From positions 4,866,001 through 4,930,000 of the forward strand of contig JAHRBC010000004.1 of NCBI GenBank assembly GCA_022702545.1: a DNA stretch of 64,000 nt, written 5' to 3'. This DNA is from Phycomyces nitens (taxonomy: Eukaryota; Mucoromycota; Mucoromycetes; Mucorales; Phycomycetaceae). Of the stretch, positions 1 through 11,631 are shown piece after piece. Position 1 is the first letter of the stretch; every line of letters begins with the position of its first letter. The translations under genes and the position numbers were made by a program. Under the pieces are notes generated by a model. It saw only the letters and a program-made list of their open reading frames with translations, searched no databases and was not told where the DNA came from.

Positions 1-811
1 CCTTACTCATTGCTATCTCTACTTAGTATTCTATTTCAAAAGTTTGTCTTTGCCTTTATTAAATCAAAGTATTCAAGATTTCCAAGGACTATATATAATA
101 AGTAAGCTGGTATAAATATTTAATAATTTTTCTCATAATATTCTCTAGCTCTAAAAAGATATCAAGCAAATCAAGGAAGCAAGGTATTATATAATTTGAT
201 TAATAGTATTAAAATCAATCATATTAATAACATTTGCTATTTATTATAGAATATATCCATAAAGCAAGTATCTACATCTCTCTCATACAATCAAGAATTA
301 TATATATATATATTAGAATAAATATTATAGGGCAATTATTATTATGAGCGATTCTTTTTATTCAAAATAAAAATAAAAATAAAAATAAAAATATATTCCT
401 ACAAACCAATTTCCAATTGAGAATATTATTTTTAGAATTAAGACCAAAAGAACAGCTTTTCCGAAGCAATTGATTGAATCATTGCCATCAAAAAAATGCA
501 AAACACTGCTGTTATTACGTGCCTAGATATATGTTCTTCTCAGACAGGTGTTCTCAAACAGTACATGTTTTTTTCTTAATTTGTAATAGTATGTATGTTT
601 GTTTTTGGAATAGAGTTTATACACAATCTTTATAACTAAGCTCACACCGAATTTTCAAATCTGACATGTTAATATATAATATCTGGTCAGTTATTCTTTA
701 ACATACTGACTGGGCATTTATTAAAATTTATCTATCAGATATTAAATTAATACATAAAATTACAATTATAAACTTTTAATATTGTAATGATTTAGATTAT
801 TTTTTGCAGTG
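1..811. mobile_element. Terminal segment of CACTG-type element X (mostly outside window)
   Basis: AT-rich sequence without a supportable gene. It ends at 811 in TTTTTTGCAGTG, the inverted form of the CACTGCAAAA terminus seen on elements C, J and K. The sequence to its right (812 onward) is the coding end of another transposase, so this is read as the right end of an element inserted into element A. Its other end and genes lie outside the window, so the 3-bp target duplication (expected GTT) cannot be checked. Confidence 0.55.
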
Positions 812-3632
812 GTTGTGGCCAAACAGGTATTGGATTTCTCCTGTGTACGCGTTTGTCTTTCTACCCTCGAAATCCAGAAAAAGAGCTTGGATATATGACC
901 CACGACTGCCAGATCTACCTTTGCCCTTGTATGTCTGACCAAGAAGATCAATGACCTTGATCTTTGTGATTCGGTCATTGACAAAGAATGGTGATGAAGA
1001 TGCATGGAGGTAGTCAACAAGGTGCTCATTGTCATATGCTCTCTTGTAATATTCTAGGAGATGGGGATAGTCAATATCACCCATCTGTGTTGTTGCTGTT
1101 GCTGTTGGTAAAGGTAATGCTGACGGAGGGAGAGCTTCGTTACCCTTAATCGTAAGACTGACATCCAACGAGGCTTGCAGGAATGCGTCAAGACGGAAAT
1201 GGCGTTGAGGTGCTGGTGCTGGGGCTGGGGCTACTATAAAAGTATTGGACAAGGAGGTGAGTTTTTTCAATAGTACTTTGAAGGGGACTTGGCTCTAACA
1301 TGTAAGTCTTTGCACAAGATCACCCTTATACATATTTTCAGTAAAACTTTTTATGTATGTTGATTCAAACCCATCTCTCCTGTTTGTATCAACATTCTTC
1401 AACAACCCATTATATCGCTTGAACCCAAAGAGCCAATAACCATACACTGGTCCAAAATCACGAACAGTGTCACGAAGATGGAGGTGTAGGTGCATGTTGC
1501 AGGTGAGGATGGTACTAGGGTATTGTTGTTCACACTCCCGACCGAACTTCTCCAGGTGACTATGGGCCTCATCAAGTTCGTCAAAAGTGATGGTAGGCTT
1601 GGTGAGGAGACGGCAGGCATCAACAAAGCTGATCCAATTCTTGAACTTTGTTCCAGAAAGAACAGGCCGCAGCAGAACAGGAGAGTAAATCAACACCCAG
1701 GACTTCCACTCGTCGGCTTTCATTCGGGAAACCCCTTTCCAATCTTCGTCTTCAACATGGTATATCCCACAGGCAACACCATTGTCTCTGCCACCTTTTG
1801 CATCTGACAAAGATCCTGGTCTGTGATCAGACCACTGGCGGTCCATGTCTCGACCATCCTCTTGGCCGTACCCAGGAATAGGTTGTGCATGGGATCAATG
1901 ATCGTTCCACGTACTAGATCAAAGTATCCAAGGCGGTGCAGCTGCGACCATCGAACACCATTTTCGACCTCCAGCTGGTGCCTTTCTGAGGGCGTACTTG
2001 CACTCTTCCACTCCTCAGCATGCACCCGGTTTTCTTCACCATTGGCAAGCCTCCACTTGACAAACTCGAACCCACGAAAGTCCACATGGCTCATGCCTTC
2101 CAGACAGGAGAAACTGTGACTGCACTTATAGCATGCCCGAGTGCTGTTATTGGCTGTGAAGCCACTAGTCTTCCTGGCAGCAGGGATGTCGCAGGCGACC
2201 ATCATCAAGGCAGCACAGACAACCACAGAAGAAGGGCACTCAAACGTTGGGATGGAAACACCAACGTATAGCTGGTTCAGGTCATTGACCAGCGGCTCCA
2301 GGTAGCTGTTTATCTCATCTGATTTTGGCTCTTTCGGCCCAGGCATCAGGCCAACAAGGATGATATTCTCGGGCTTGAACCGCTCAGCCCTAGGAAGATT
2401 GTTTATTGCCAAGTAGATTGCTCCACAGGAATAAGTCACCCCATTGAATGGCTGAAACCAATCGATGTTCAATGTCAGCATCAATGAACGTGGGTCAGCA
2501 ACAAAGGAGACACCATCCTTATCCTTCAGGTCCTTCCACATGGCACCATCGTACACATCGCACATGGTGTCCATGACTTTAAGCTCTTTGTTCCAATGGC
2601 GGATATTGGCCTCAAAATCTGGGCGGAGGAAAAGGACACTCAACGCCTGCTTGACAGACTGATAGTGGAATTGGCGTCTTGGAACCAAAGTACCAGAAGA
2701 GGACGCCTTCATCAACTTGCACCCACAGGAAGAGCGGGAACCAACCTTGGATGAGTTACAGAACTCAGGAACAGACCCAGCTTCCTCGTACACCTTGTGG
2801 CAATCCTGGCACACAACAGATTTCTTTATTCCTTTGGTCAAGGCTGAGAAACCCGTCATCTTTTGGAGACCAGGAAGGCTAGAGGGCAATTGGAAATCCT
2901 GCTTGTAGATCTTCAAGAGCTTGTTGATGAACTCGATCAAGACAACAGCACTCTTGTTGACCACGTAGTGGGATGCAAACAGGACCACGAATATGGCAAT
3001 GGACCTGTGCACTGGATTCTCTGGCATCTCGGGGGAGGAAAAGGGGTCTATTTTAAAATGATAATTATTAACACTCAATTTTTTCAGGTTCTTTTTTCTT
3101 TATTCAACACTCGCCTTCACTGCTAAGATCCTCGACTTCAATCTCCTCGACGTCGTCACCATCACTGTCTTCGGCATTGCTCTCCTCTTCATTGTTGCTG
3201 TCATTGCCATTCACCTCATTGGCAGCTGAATCATCGCCATCCAGCATCAGCTCAGATTCCACAACGGGTGAGTGGGAAAAATCATTCTGTCTTTCCATAG
3301 AACCGGATTGATGGGTTGTGATAGCTACATATAGAATACAATAGCTTGTTACTATCTGCTGCTCTTCAAATAAATATTCCTTACGTTTAATATCAATCTC
3401 CACCATTTCTCTTTGTCTTTCTGTGTTTAATAAAAAACCATGTTATTATACAAGGGCCAAAAAACAATACCAAAATCATCATACCCATCACAATTCTTTC
3501 AAGTTTGTCAATTCTTGCTCTCTTATTATGACACTGAGAGGTTCTCTTTGTTACCAGACTGTAACCTTGGGTGTTACCATTGCATTTAGTGCAATAACAG
3601 GCCTCGTTGCGAAGTTGAGTAATAGAAGACAT
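812..3632 (-). pseudogene. Tnp2-type transposase of element A (decayed, 3' truncated)
   Basis: CACTA-superfamily transposase remnant. Exon 1 (3632-3485) encodes a CxCxxC...H zinc knuckle. Exon 2 (3420-3385) is 36 nt. Exon 3 (3324-3115) is Asp/Glu-rich. Exon 4 runs from 3047. The exon 3 donor is GC rather than GT (reads G/GCGAGT), and phases agree only with that donor. The catalytic exon keeps LTLNIDWFQPF and DPMHNLFLGTAKRM. It then breaks near 1725 (about 2 nt missing after KGFP) and near 1275 (a second frameshift), and ends where element X is inserted. Not functional as it stands. Its nearest relative is the A-prime copy at 7507-9013. Confidence 0.85.
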
Positions 3633-3874
3633 ATTGTATGCTTTTGAATATTAAGATAATAAGGAAACAAGTGTTACATTTACTTTATTCTCAACAACTT
3701 TATAATCTTACAAATTGATATTCATATGTCTATTGTGTCTAAGCCAATAAGATAGAGTAAAGCTTTATCTTTAACCTGAATATGAAAAACTTTCTGAGAT
3801 ACAAAATCACTCCAGTTTTGCATAGGTTAAAAGGTTACTTCTTATCATTGTACTTCAGGACCGTTTTCCCAGTG
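812..3874 (-). mobile_element. Element A, truncated CACTG-type transposon
   Basis: Transposase-side fragment of a Tnp2-type element. Its terminus at 3874 reads, on the minus strand, CACTGGGAAAACGGT. The other end is lost where element X begins (811). It interrupts exon 1 of element B: B sequence resumes at 3875 with the codons that follow the start in the related copy K. It contains a decayed transposase gene only. Confidence 0.7.
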
Positions 3875-3876
3875 TA
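2126..3876. repeat. Left arm of 1751-bp inverted repeat (A / A-prime)
   Basis: Reverse complement matches 7263-9013 nearly base for base, with equal arm length and scattered substitutions. The arms are the 5' parts of two transposase copies of the same subfamily that sit head to head around the B remnant. The arm runs from a shared TATAA in the catalytic exon out through the terminus and two further bases (TA). Confidence 0.85.
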
Positions 3877-6800
3877 AATCTACAAGAATAAAAGAATGCA
3901 GATATTCTATTTGCAAGAACAAAGAGGGAGGATTTGATTTTCTCACAGCTCAAACATTTAAGCGTCATGTGCTTAAAGAAGATGCCAAAAACAGTTTTTT
4001 CAGTGGTAGATGTAAGATATATTTTATATTTGGATTTGTAAATTATTTAATTAATAATAAATATGTTTTTGAATTAAATAGCAATGGAAATTGTTGATGA
4101 TGAAGAGCAATACTTTGAGGCCGTAGACAATGTAGAGGCCATGGATTTTGAGTCTGGTGGTAAGAATTTTTTAAAATTTTATTGTTTTTTTTATTAAACC
4201 AATGTTGTTACACTTGGGCAGACTTGGAAAACGATATTAAAGGACATGAGAGAATACAAGAACCCATTAGAAACCTACCTCTTTCTGAATCTGACGCCAT
4301 TTTTGGTGCAGAGAATGAATGCAGCTCAGTTGGTGACTCTGACTCTGACTCTGATAACAAAAGTAAAGATGAGGTGCTTGATAATGAAGGTTTGTGTAGT
4401 ACCTGAGATGCTAATCCACCCATCTATATAGATTGTATATTAATAAGGTGTTTTGTGTTGATATTTTTCAGAATTCAACTCAGAATTGAGTTTCATTCAC
4501 GGCTTTGTGGTCAAGGCTCTTGCCCTGTTCATTTCCTTTTACGTTGTCAATGAAGGCGCAATTATCTTGATTGCAATTGTAAACAAGATCTTAGATTTTT
4601 TTGGCGATTCTTTCCGAGTCCCATCAAGTGTCTCTGGTCTCAAAGGCATGGCAGGAATGAACACCTTGACAAAGGGAATCAAAAAATATGTTGCATGTGG
4701 TGAATGCCACAGTATTTATGAGAATGATAGTGCACCTTTTTTCTGTACCTTTAACAAGTTTGGAAACAGCGCCTTGTGTGGCAATAGCTTGTTCAAGTAC
4801 AGCTCATCAACCATCCCAAAGAAGTCATATGTGTATCAATCTGTCAAACACTCTCTGCAGACTCTCTTTTCTTGGCCCGATTTCGAAACCCAAATCAACT
4901 CTTGGAATTGTAGTCCCAAAGTGGAAAAGACAATGTTTGATGTGTATGATGGTGCGATATGAAACAGTGTTAAAGACATCAATGGCAACCTCTTTGTTGA
5001 TGACAGCTGCTCTATAATGTTGACGCTGAATATTGACTGGTTTCAGCCATTTGATGGTGTGTCATATTCGTGTGGTGCCATTTACTTGGCAGTAAACAAT
5101 CTTCCTCGCAATGTCAGGTTTAAAAAGGAGAATGTCATCCTTGTGGGATTAATGCCTGGACCTAAAGAAGCAAAGATATCAGAAATCAATAACTATCTCA
5201 GACCTCTTGTTGATGAATTGGAAGAGCTGTACCTGGGTATCAAGGTCAAGACCCACCAATGTCCATCTGGTGTGAGAATCCATGCTGCTCTCTTTGTTGT
5301 TGCTTGTGACATCCCTGCTGCAAGAAAAGTATGTGGATTCACATCCCATACCAGTACCAATGCCTGTCATAAATGCAATCGTCAATTCTCTTGGTTAGCT
5401 GGAATGAGCTCTGTTAATTATTCTGGATTTGATTCTTCAAAGTGGCTCCTTTGCACTAGAGATGATAATCGTAAGAATGCTGAGGTCTGGAGAAATGCAG
5501 CCACTCAAGCTGAGAGGCAGCACCTTGAAGTTGCCAGTGGTGTTTGCTGGTCTGAACTGCATCGTCTCCAGTACTTTGACATTGTCCACTGCATGATCAT
5601 TGATCCAATGCACAATCTTTTCTTAGGCACTGCCAAGAGAATGATAGAGAGATGGGTTGCAGATGGTCTAATTGACAGTAGGAAACTCGTTGCCATGCAG
5701 GAGATGGTGGAGAAAATGGAGTTGCCAGCCAACTATACATCACTAAAGACAAAGATTGGGAAGGGGTTCCCATTCATGAAGGCTGACGAGTGGAAGTTGT
5801 GGTGCTTGGTATACTCTCCGGTGGTATTGAAGAACGTGTTGCCACTGCCAATGTTCAAAAACTGGATGTTCTTTGTGAATGCCTGCCGTTGTCTGACAAA
5901 ACCAAGTATCTCAGAGAATGATATCAAAGACGCGCACAAGAACTTGGAGCAGTTTGGTAAAGGTTGTGAGCAACTGTATGAGCCTGACCTCCTCTCTCCC
6001 AACATGCACTTACATCTTCACCTTCGGGAAACCGTTCTGGACTTTGGTCCAGTTTACAGCTACTGGCTCTTTGGTTTTGAGAGGTACAATAGTATACTCA
6101 AGAATATCAACACCAACAGGAGAAGTGGGTTTGAGGCTACGTATATGAGAAGTTTCGTTGAGGATACAAGAAAGGGAATTTTGTTTGCGGTTTCCTAAGC
6201 ACACCAAATGGACAATATTTCTCAGATGTATTCAGCAAGTTGACCATCCGTCCGAACATCACCACAGCCCAAATTCCATGCCTTGACTTGTCTGCATTCT
6301 CATTGCCAGAATTTCTTGAATTTGCAGAGAACCCATTGCTAACAATTTGTGGTAATGAGCCTTTGCTGCCGTCAACTCTGCCATTGAAAAAGAAACCAAT
6401 GAGCATGATGCCTAGACTGGAATACAATTGTCTAGTGGAGTATTACCAGGTTGTCCATGGGGACAAAAACATTAACAGCTGCAAAGACACCATGGCCTCG
6501 ACCGCTTTTGTCAATAACTGGATTGAAATGCTTGCGTCAATCAACATCATGGGCTAAATATTCAAAGGAAGGAGTGGTAAACGTCGAAATGGGTCATACA
6601 TCCAAGCATTGTTTGTTGAGGAAAAGACTGAGGCAGTGTACACATATGTTGGAGAGATTCAGTATCTATTTGTTCACACATTTAGTCCTGCTGTTTCTTC
6701 TTCGCATCGTGGAAATGTCTACAACAGTCAACACACCTTTGCTTTTGTAAACTGGTTCAAGACCACATCAGACACCACCAGAGAGGCTGAAGGAATTGAG

Positions 6801-6949
6801 GTTCACAAGGATGAATTTTCGGCTCTTGACTTTCAAAGCATTCTTCCTGTCCATCGGATTCTCCTGCCTGTTACAATTGTGGATTATAAATCTAGTAGTA
6901 ACATTAACAAAAAACTAGTTGCCCCTTTGCCTAGAAAGGTTTCCACCTA
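3875..6949 (+). pseudogene. Tnp2-type transposase of element B (decayed)
   Basis: Copy of the K transposase in the opposite orientation. Exon 1 (to about 4009) has lost its start and has one zinc-knuckle cysteine changed (CRCSIC in K, CRYSIC here). Exons 2 and 3 (about 4082-4161 and 4222-4391) encode the acidic linker, with exon 3 in the correct frame. In the catalytic exon a tryptophan codon has become TGA at about 4960 (DGAMWN in relatives). The frame then stays open through NIDWFQPF, DPMHNLFLGTAKRM and FERYN, and breaks near 6180. The 3' part has a stop at about 6555 and resumes to PLPRKVST with TAA at 6947. Nonfunctional. Confidence 0.85.
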
Positions 6950-7045
6950 AATATATTTATCTTATCTCTCTTGTTCTTAATCATAACTTCATAGTTTGTT
7001 TTGCGAATCATGTGTTTAAAAAGTAAAAAAGACAAAAACAAAGAT

Positions 7046-7216
7046 TTATTCATATTTGAATACCAAGGTAGGCAAATTCAAAGTCAGGTGACTTGGGGCA
7101 GGAATCTCCTTGATCGTTTTTTGCTGTCTGGGCATTCTTGTCTTTGTCTTTGTTGATGACCATCTCAGGTCATCCTCTCTTGCAAGACGGTCAATGAACT
7201 CCAGAAGCCGGTTCAA
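7046..7216 (-). pseudogene. Last exon of element B accessory gene
   Basis: On the minus strand this matches the final accessory exon of K (56946-57116). It begins with codons for LNRLLE after an AG acceptor at 7217-7218 and keeps the SHLTLNLP stretch. Upstream exons are absent because A-prime inserted in the preceding intron. It confirms that B had the same convergent two-gene layout. Confidence 0.6.
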
Positions 7217-7264
7217 CTATATTAAATTTATCAGTCTTTTCTCATCAATCAGCACATCACTCTA

Positions 7265-9013
7265 CACTGGGAAAACGGTCCTGAAGTACAATGATAAGAA
7301 GTAACCTTTTAACCTATGCAAAACTGGAGTGATTTTGTATCTCAGAAAGTTTTTCATATTCAGGTTAAAGATAAAGCTTTACTCTATCTTGTTGGCTTAG
7401 ACACAATAGACATATGAATATCAATTTGTAAGATTATAAAGTTGTTGAGAATAAAGTAAATGTAACACTTGTTTCCTTATTATCTTAATATTCAAAAGCA
7501 TACAATATGTATTCTATTACTCAACTTCGCAACGAGGCCTGTTATTGCACTAAATGCAATGGTAACACCCAAGGTTACAGTCTGGTAACAAAGAGAACCT
7601 CTCAGCGTCATAATAAGAGAGCAATAATTGACAAACTTGAAAGAATTGTGATGGGTATGAAGATTTTGGTATTGTTTTTTGGCCCTTGTATAATAACACA
7701 GTTTTTTATTAAACACAGAAAGACAAAGAGAAATGATGGAGATTGATATTGAACGTAAGGAATATTTATTTGAAGAGCAGCAGATAGTAACAAGCTATTG
7801 TATTCTATATGTAGCTATCAAAACCCATCAATCCGGTTCTATGGAAAGACAGAATGATTTTTCCCACTCACCCGTTGTGGAATCTGAGCTGATGCTGGAT
7901 GGCGATGATTCAGCTGCCAATGAGGTGAATGGCAATGACAGCAACAATGAAGAGGAGAGCAATGCCAAAAACAGTGATGGTGACGACGTCGAGGAGATTG
8001 AAGTCAAGGATCTTAGCAGTGAAGGCGAGTGTTGAATAAAGAAAAAAGAACCTGAAAAAATTGAGTGTTAATAATTATCATTTTAAAATAGACCCCTTTT
8101 CCTCCCCCGAGATGCCAGAGAATCCAGTGCACAGGTCCATTGCCATATTCGTGGTCCTGTTTGCATCCCGCTACGTGGTAAACAAGGGTGCTGTTGTCTT
8201 GATCGAGTTCATCAACAAGCTCTTGAAGATCTACAAGCAGGATTTCCAATTGCCCTCTAGCCTTCCTGGTCTCCAAAAGATGACGGGTTTCTCAGCCTTG
8301 ACCAAAGGAATAAAGAAATCTGTTGTGTGCCAGGATTGCCACAAGGTGTACGAGGAAGCTGGGTCTGTTCCTGAGTTCTGTAACTCATCCAAGGTTGGTT
8401 CCCACTCTTCCTGTGGGTGCAAGTTGATGAAGGTGTCCTCTTCTGGTACTTTGGTTCCAAGATGCCAATTCCACTATCAGTCCGTCAAGCAGGCGTTGAG
8501 TGTCCTTTTCCTCCGCCCGGATTTTGAGGCCAATATCCGCCATTGGAACAAAGAGCTTAAGGTCATGGACACCATGTGCGATGTGTACAATGGTGCCATG
8601 TGGAAGGACCTGAAGGATAAGGATGGTGTCTCCTTTGTTGCTGACCCACGTTCATTGATGCTGACATTGAACATCGATTGGTTTCAGCCATTTGATGGGG
8701 TGACTTATTCCTGTGGAGCAATCTACTTGGCAATAAACAATCTTCCTAGGGCTGAGCGGTTCAAGCCCGAGAATATCATCCTTGTTGGCCTGATGCCTGG
8801 GCCGAAGGAGCCAAAATCAGACAAGATAAACAGCTACCTGGAGCCGCTGGTCAATGACCTGAACCAGCTGTACGTTGGTGTTTCCATCCCAACGTTTGAG
8901 TGCCCTTCTTCTGTGGTTGTCCGTGCTGCCTTGATGATGGTCGCCTGCAACATCCCTGCTGCCAGGAAGACTAGTGGCTTCACAGCCCATAACAGCACTC
9001 GGGCATGCTATAA
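7265..9013 (+). mobile_element. Element A-prime fragment
   Basis: Begins CACTGGGAAAACGGTCC at 7265, the same terminus as element A in the opposite orientation. It stops at 9013, exactly where the CACTGC terminus of element C starts. It holds the first half of a transposase gene. Confidence 0.75.
7507..9013 (+). pseudogene. Tnp2-type transposase of A-prime (3' truncated)
   Basis: Exon 1 from ATG at 7507 encodes the CYCTKC...H zinc knuckle. A 36-nt exon 2 lies at about 7719-7754 and an acidic exon 3 at about 7815-8024, ending with the same unusual GC donor as element A. The catalytic exon opens at about 8092 and is in frame through NIDWFQPFDG to the CxxC-containing ARACY. It is cut at 9013 by element C, so the second Asp and the Glu of the catalytic core are missing. 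Confidence 0.8.
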
Positions 9014-9536
9014 CACTGCAAAAACTGTGGGGTAAAACCATGTATATAACCAGAAATAAATAGGGGAAAAGTTTAGGTTTTCAGGGGAGAACAGAATACT
9101 ACGAGTATGGGAGTAAGCAAGGTTTCTCCTGGGCTCAAAGTCGAATCTCATACAGGTGCAAAGTTGAAAAGTTTTGGGAGAGTAGGGTTCGTTAGCTTTT
9201 TCTGCATATAGATTTTTGGTGTTTACCAGATTTTTGTGCTTAAAACTATGTTTTTAGTGTAATAGATTATGTGTTTATAAATTGAAAAGACGATTACACA
9301 CAGCAAATAAAGTTGGGGAGAAGCTGGCTTTCTCCATGGTATCAAGGATATCCTCAAGCAATTAACCAATCATTGAATACTATTACTGTGCAATCAAGCA
9401 TAGAATGATCCCCCATTGTTTTATACCCCGTACTTATTAGGTTTATGGTTTATATTTGTGTTTATTGGAAAGAATAGAATGGCTCTGTACACAAGCTCTA
9501 ATACTATTACTGTTTATCCTTGCCGCTTCTACCGGC
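9014..9536. other. Left subterminal region of C, no gene seen
   Basis: The first ~335 bp differ from the equivalent end of element D. From about 9350 the sequence is homologous to 17690 onward. It includes the 3' untranslated part of the micro-exon gene, with an ATTCTATTCTTTCC then AATAAA pattern when read on the minus strand. Confidence 0.5.
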
Positions 9537-11215
9537 CTACTTGATACTACTTGGATCGGGTGCTTCACTACTGAACAATACCTGAAAATAGGGACCGACG
9601 GCGATTTGGGTGGTTGCGGCAGTATTCTAATACAATAAAAGTTATATTAGTGACATATATTCAAGAGTGCGGGTGTTGTTCAAGATGCGAGGTATTTTAT
9701 ACTTACATTGTAAGGGATGGATAAGAACGGAAAAAGTGGGGCTGAGTTGTGTGGCATGGCATGGCATGGCATCTTGTATGATTAGATTGACTAGAGATGG
9801 GGTAAAGTAAATTAGTATGGGTGAATTGGGTAATAGAATAATCGATTTACATACCAGAAACAGAGTTGACAATTAAGTAGAGGGATGTTACGTGATGACC
9901 AACAATAGATTCTTATTAAGAGTATAGAACAATATTAGTAAATAGCCAGAATAATATTATGGAAAGAGATAAAGACCAAGAAAAGGCATTACCATTATGA
10001 TAACCAGTCGTAGATGATGAAGGGGCCAGATGGGGTGGACAGTGATGGCGGCGGTCTATAGTAGAATAAGAAACGTTAAAGGAGAAAATAGTTTGACACG
10101 AAGAGTTTTTACCAAGCCACCAATGACAATACCATATAATAGACTGTTTGAGTAGAGGAGGTCTATAAGATAAAAAGAGAGAATCAGAATAGTGTTATGG
10201 AAAGTATAAAGACTAAGAGACAGCATTACCATTATGATAACAGTTGAGGATGATGGGGAAGCCAGATGGGGTGATTGATGGCGGCGGTCTATAGTAGAAT
10301 AAGAAACGTTAGAGGATAAAATAGTTTGACACGAAAATATTTTTTACCAAGCCACCAATGACGATACCATATAATAGACCGTTTGAGTAGAGGAGGTCTA
10401 TAAGATAAAAAGAGAGAATCAGAATAGTGTTATGGAAAGTATAAAGACTAAGAGACAGCATTACCATTATGATAACAGTTGAGGATGATGGGGAAGCCAG
10501 ATGGGGTGATTGATGGTGGCGGTCTATAGTAGAATAAGAAATGTTAAAGGGGAAAATTATTTGACACGATTTTTTACCATGCCACTGATGACCATACCAT
10601 ATAATAGGCGTGTGAACGGAATATGTCTATAAAATAAAAAGAGAGAATAACAATAATATTATAGAAAAGTATAGACCAAGAAATGGCATTACCATTATGA
10701 TAACCAGTTGTAGATGATGGAAGAGATGGACAGGGTGTGATGGGGGTGACCCAAGTAGAATAAACAACGTTAGAGAAAAAAAAAGTTTGACACCAAAAGG
10801 TTCTTTTTTACCATGACACTGATGACAATACCAATATAATAGACTGTGTGAGTGGCGGAAGGCTATAAGATAAAAAGAGAGGATCAGAATAATATTATAA
10901 AAAATATAAAGACCAAAAAAGATATTACCATTATGATTACAATCGTACATGAAGGAAGAGGTAGATGGGGTGATTGGTGGTGTGGTCTACAATAAAATAA
11001 GCAACGTTAGAATAGAAAATCGTTTGACACAAAAAGATTTTTTAGCCCAATATTGATGATTGAACCATATAATAAAGCTGTGTGAGTTGAGGAGGTCTAT
11101 AAAATAAAAAAAAAAAAGAGAGTCAGGATAATTTGCGAGATGCTAAAGGCACATTCAACTGACCACAGATTGTTTGGATGAGCAATGCAGGCAGGATGTA
11201 TTGGAATGAGCGCAT
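9537..11215 (-). pseudogene. Micro-exon gene (gene 3) of element C
   Basis: Unrecognised gene read outward from the accessory gene. Exon 1 (11215-11164) encodes MRSFQYILPALLIQTIC, a short hydrophobic start that could be a weak signal peptide, and ends at a GTCAGT donor in phase 1. Then come repeated pairs of small exons (about 50 and 58-63 nt) with clear gt..ag borders. Three exons homologous to those of H follow, near 9911-9856, 9774-9708 and 9626 to a stop at 9537. The first exon pair is in frame and contains DCNH, matching DCNHK in H. Other pairs have lengths or stops that break the frame, and one acceptor is lost, so the copy looks decayed. Function unknown. Confidence 0.5.
9905..11100 (-). 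repeat. Five-fold tandem duplication of an exon pair (~236 bp unit)
   Basis: The marker TTACCATTATGA recurs near 9990, 10227, 10461, 10689 and 10925, a spacing of 228-237 bp. On the minus strand each unit is exon (about 50 nt), intron, exon (58-63 nt), intron, with splice signals conserved. Element D has only two copies at the same place. H has a single equivalent pair. Confidence 0.8.
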
Positions 11216-11631
11216 GTTTATAAAGAAGCCGCCGATTTTTTAGTGTAAAGAGGTGTAAAAAAGAAAGAAAAAATGGGCCTGGATATAGGAAACGAGGGAA
11301 AGGAAAAAGAGCAAAAAGAAAAGAATACAAGGATATATAATTTGAAACAGAGACAGAATAGGTGTAATGGATAGAATCTAAAAACAAATGGAGCCATTCA
11401 TTAGTGTGTACAAGAAGTGTTTGGATCCGCTCATCAAACTCTTTTTTTATAAATACTCTGTATTTTATATTCTCAAAGGCCTGTTCACACACAACACACC
11501 CTTCTGCTTCCCAAAACCTTTCAATAAAACAAATATCAATTGTATGTATAAGACATTACATATTTTATATGAGATCCCATGAAATAAAGACAATTAACAA
11601 TTGAAAATTATTATTTGATATTTTGTAGATT
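11216..11631. other. Divergent promoter region between gene 3 and accessory gene of C
   Basis: About 416 bp separating the starts of the minus-strand micro-exon gene and the plus-strand accessory gene. The sequence is largely conserved in element D (19255-19677). No distinct promoter motif is recognised beyond AT-rich TATA-like stretches. Confidence 0.35.

Larger units (their letters stand above)
3875..7264. mobile_element. Remnant of element B (K-like), trapped between A and A-prime
   Basis: Holds a plus-strand transposase and, at the right, the last exon of a convergent minus-strand accessory gene. Both resemble element K (57212-60302 and 56946-57116) closely. Its 5' end is cut at the fifth or sixth codon of transposase exon 1 by element A. 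Its right side is cut in the last intron of the accessory gene by A-prime. Both termini of B are missing from the window. Confidence 0.75.
7263..9013. repeat. Right arm of 1751-bp inverted repeat (A / A-prime)
   Basis: Reverse-complement partner of 2126-3876. The spacer between the arms is the 3.4-kb B remnant. Confidence 0.85.

Noticed and set aside
9439..9640. 60-codon plus-strand frame as a gene
   Set aside because: It overlaps the last exon and 3' end of gene 3 on the other strand, and the matching D region is not better conserved in that frame.
10627..11492. Minus-strand frames of 107 and 131 codons as genes
   Set aside because: They cross conserved splice sites of the repeated exon pairs and upstream T-rich sequence; better read as exons and introns of gene 3.
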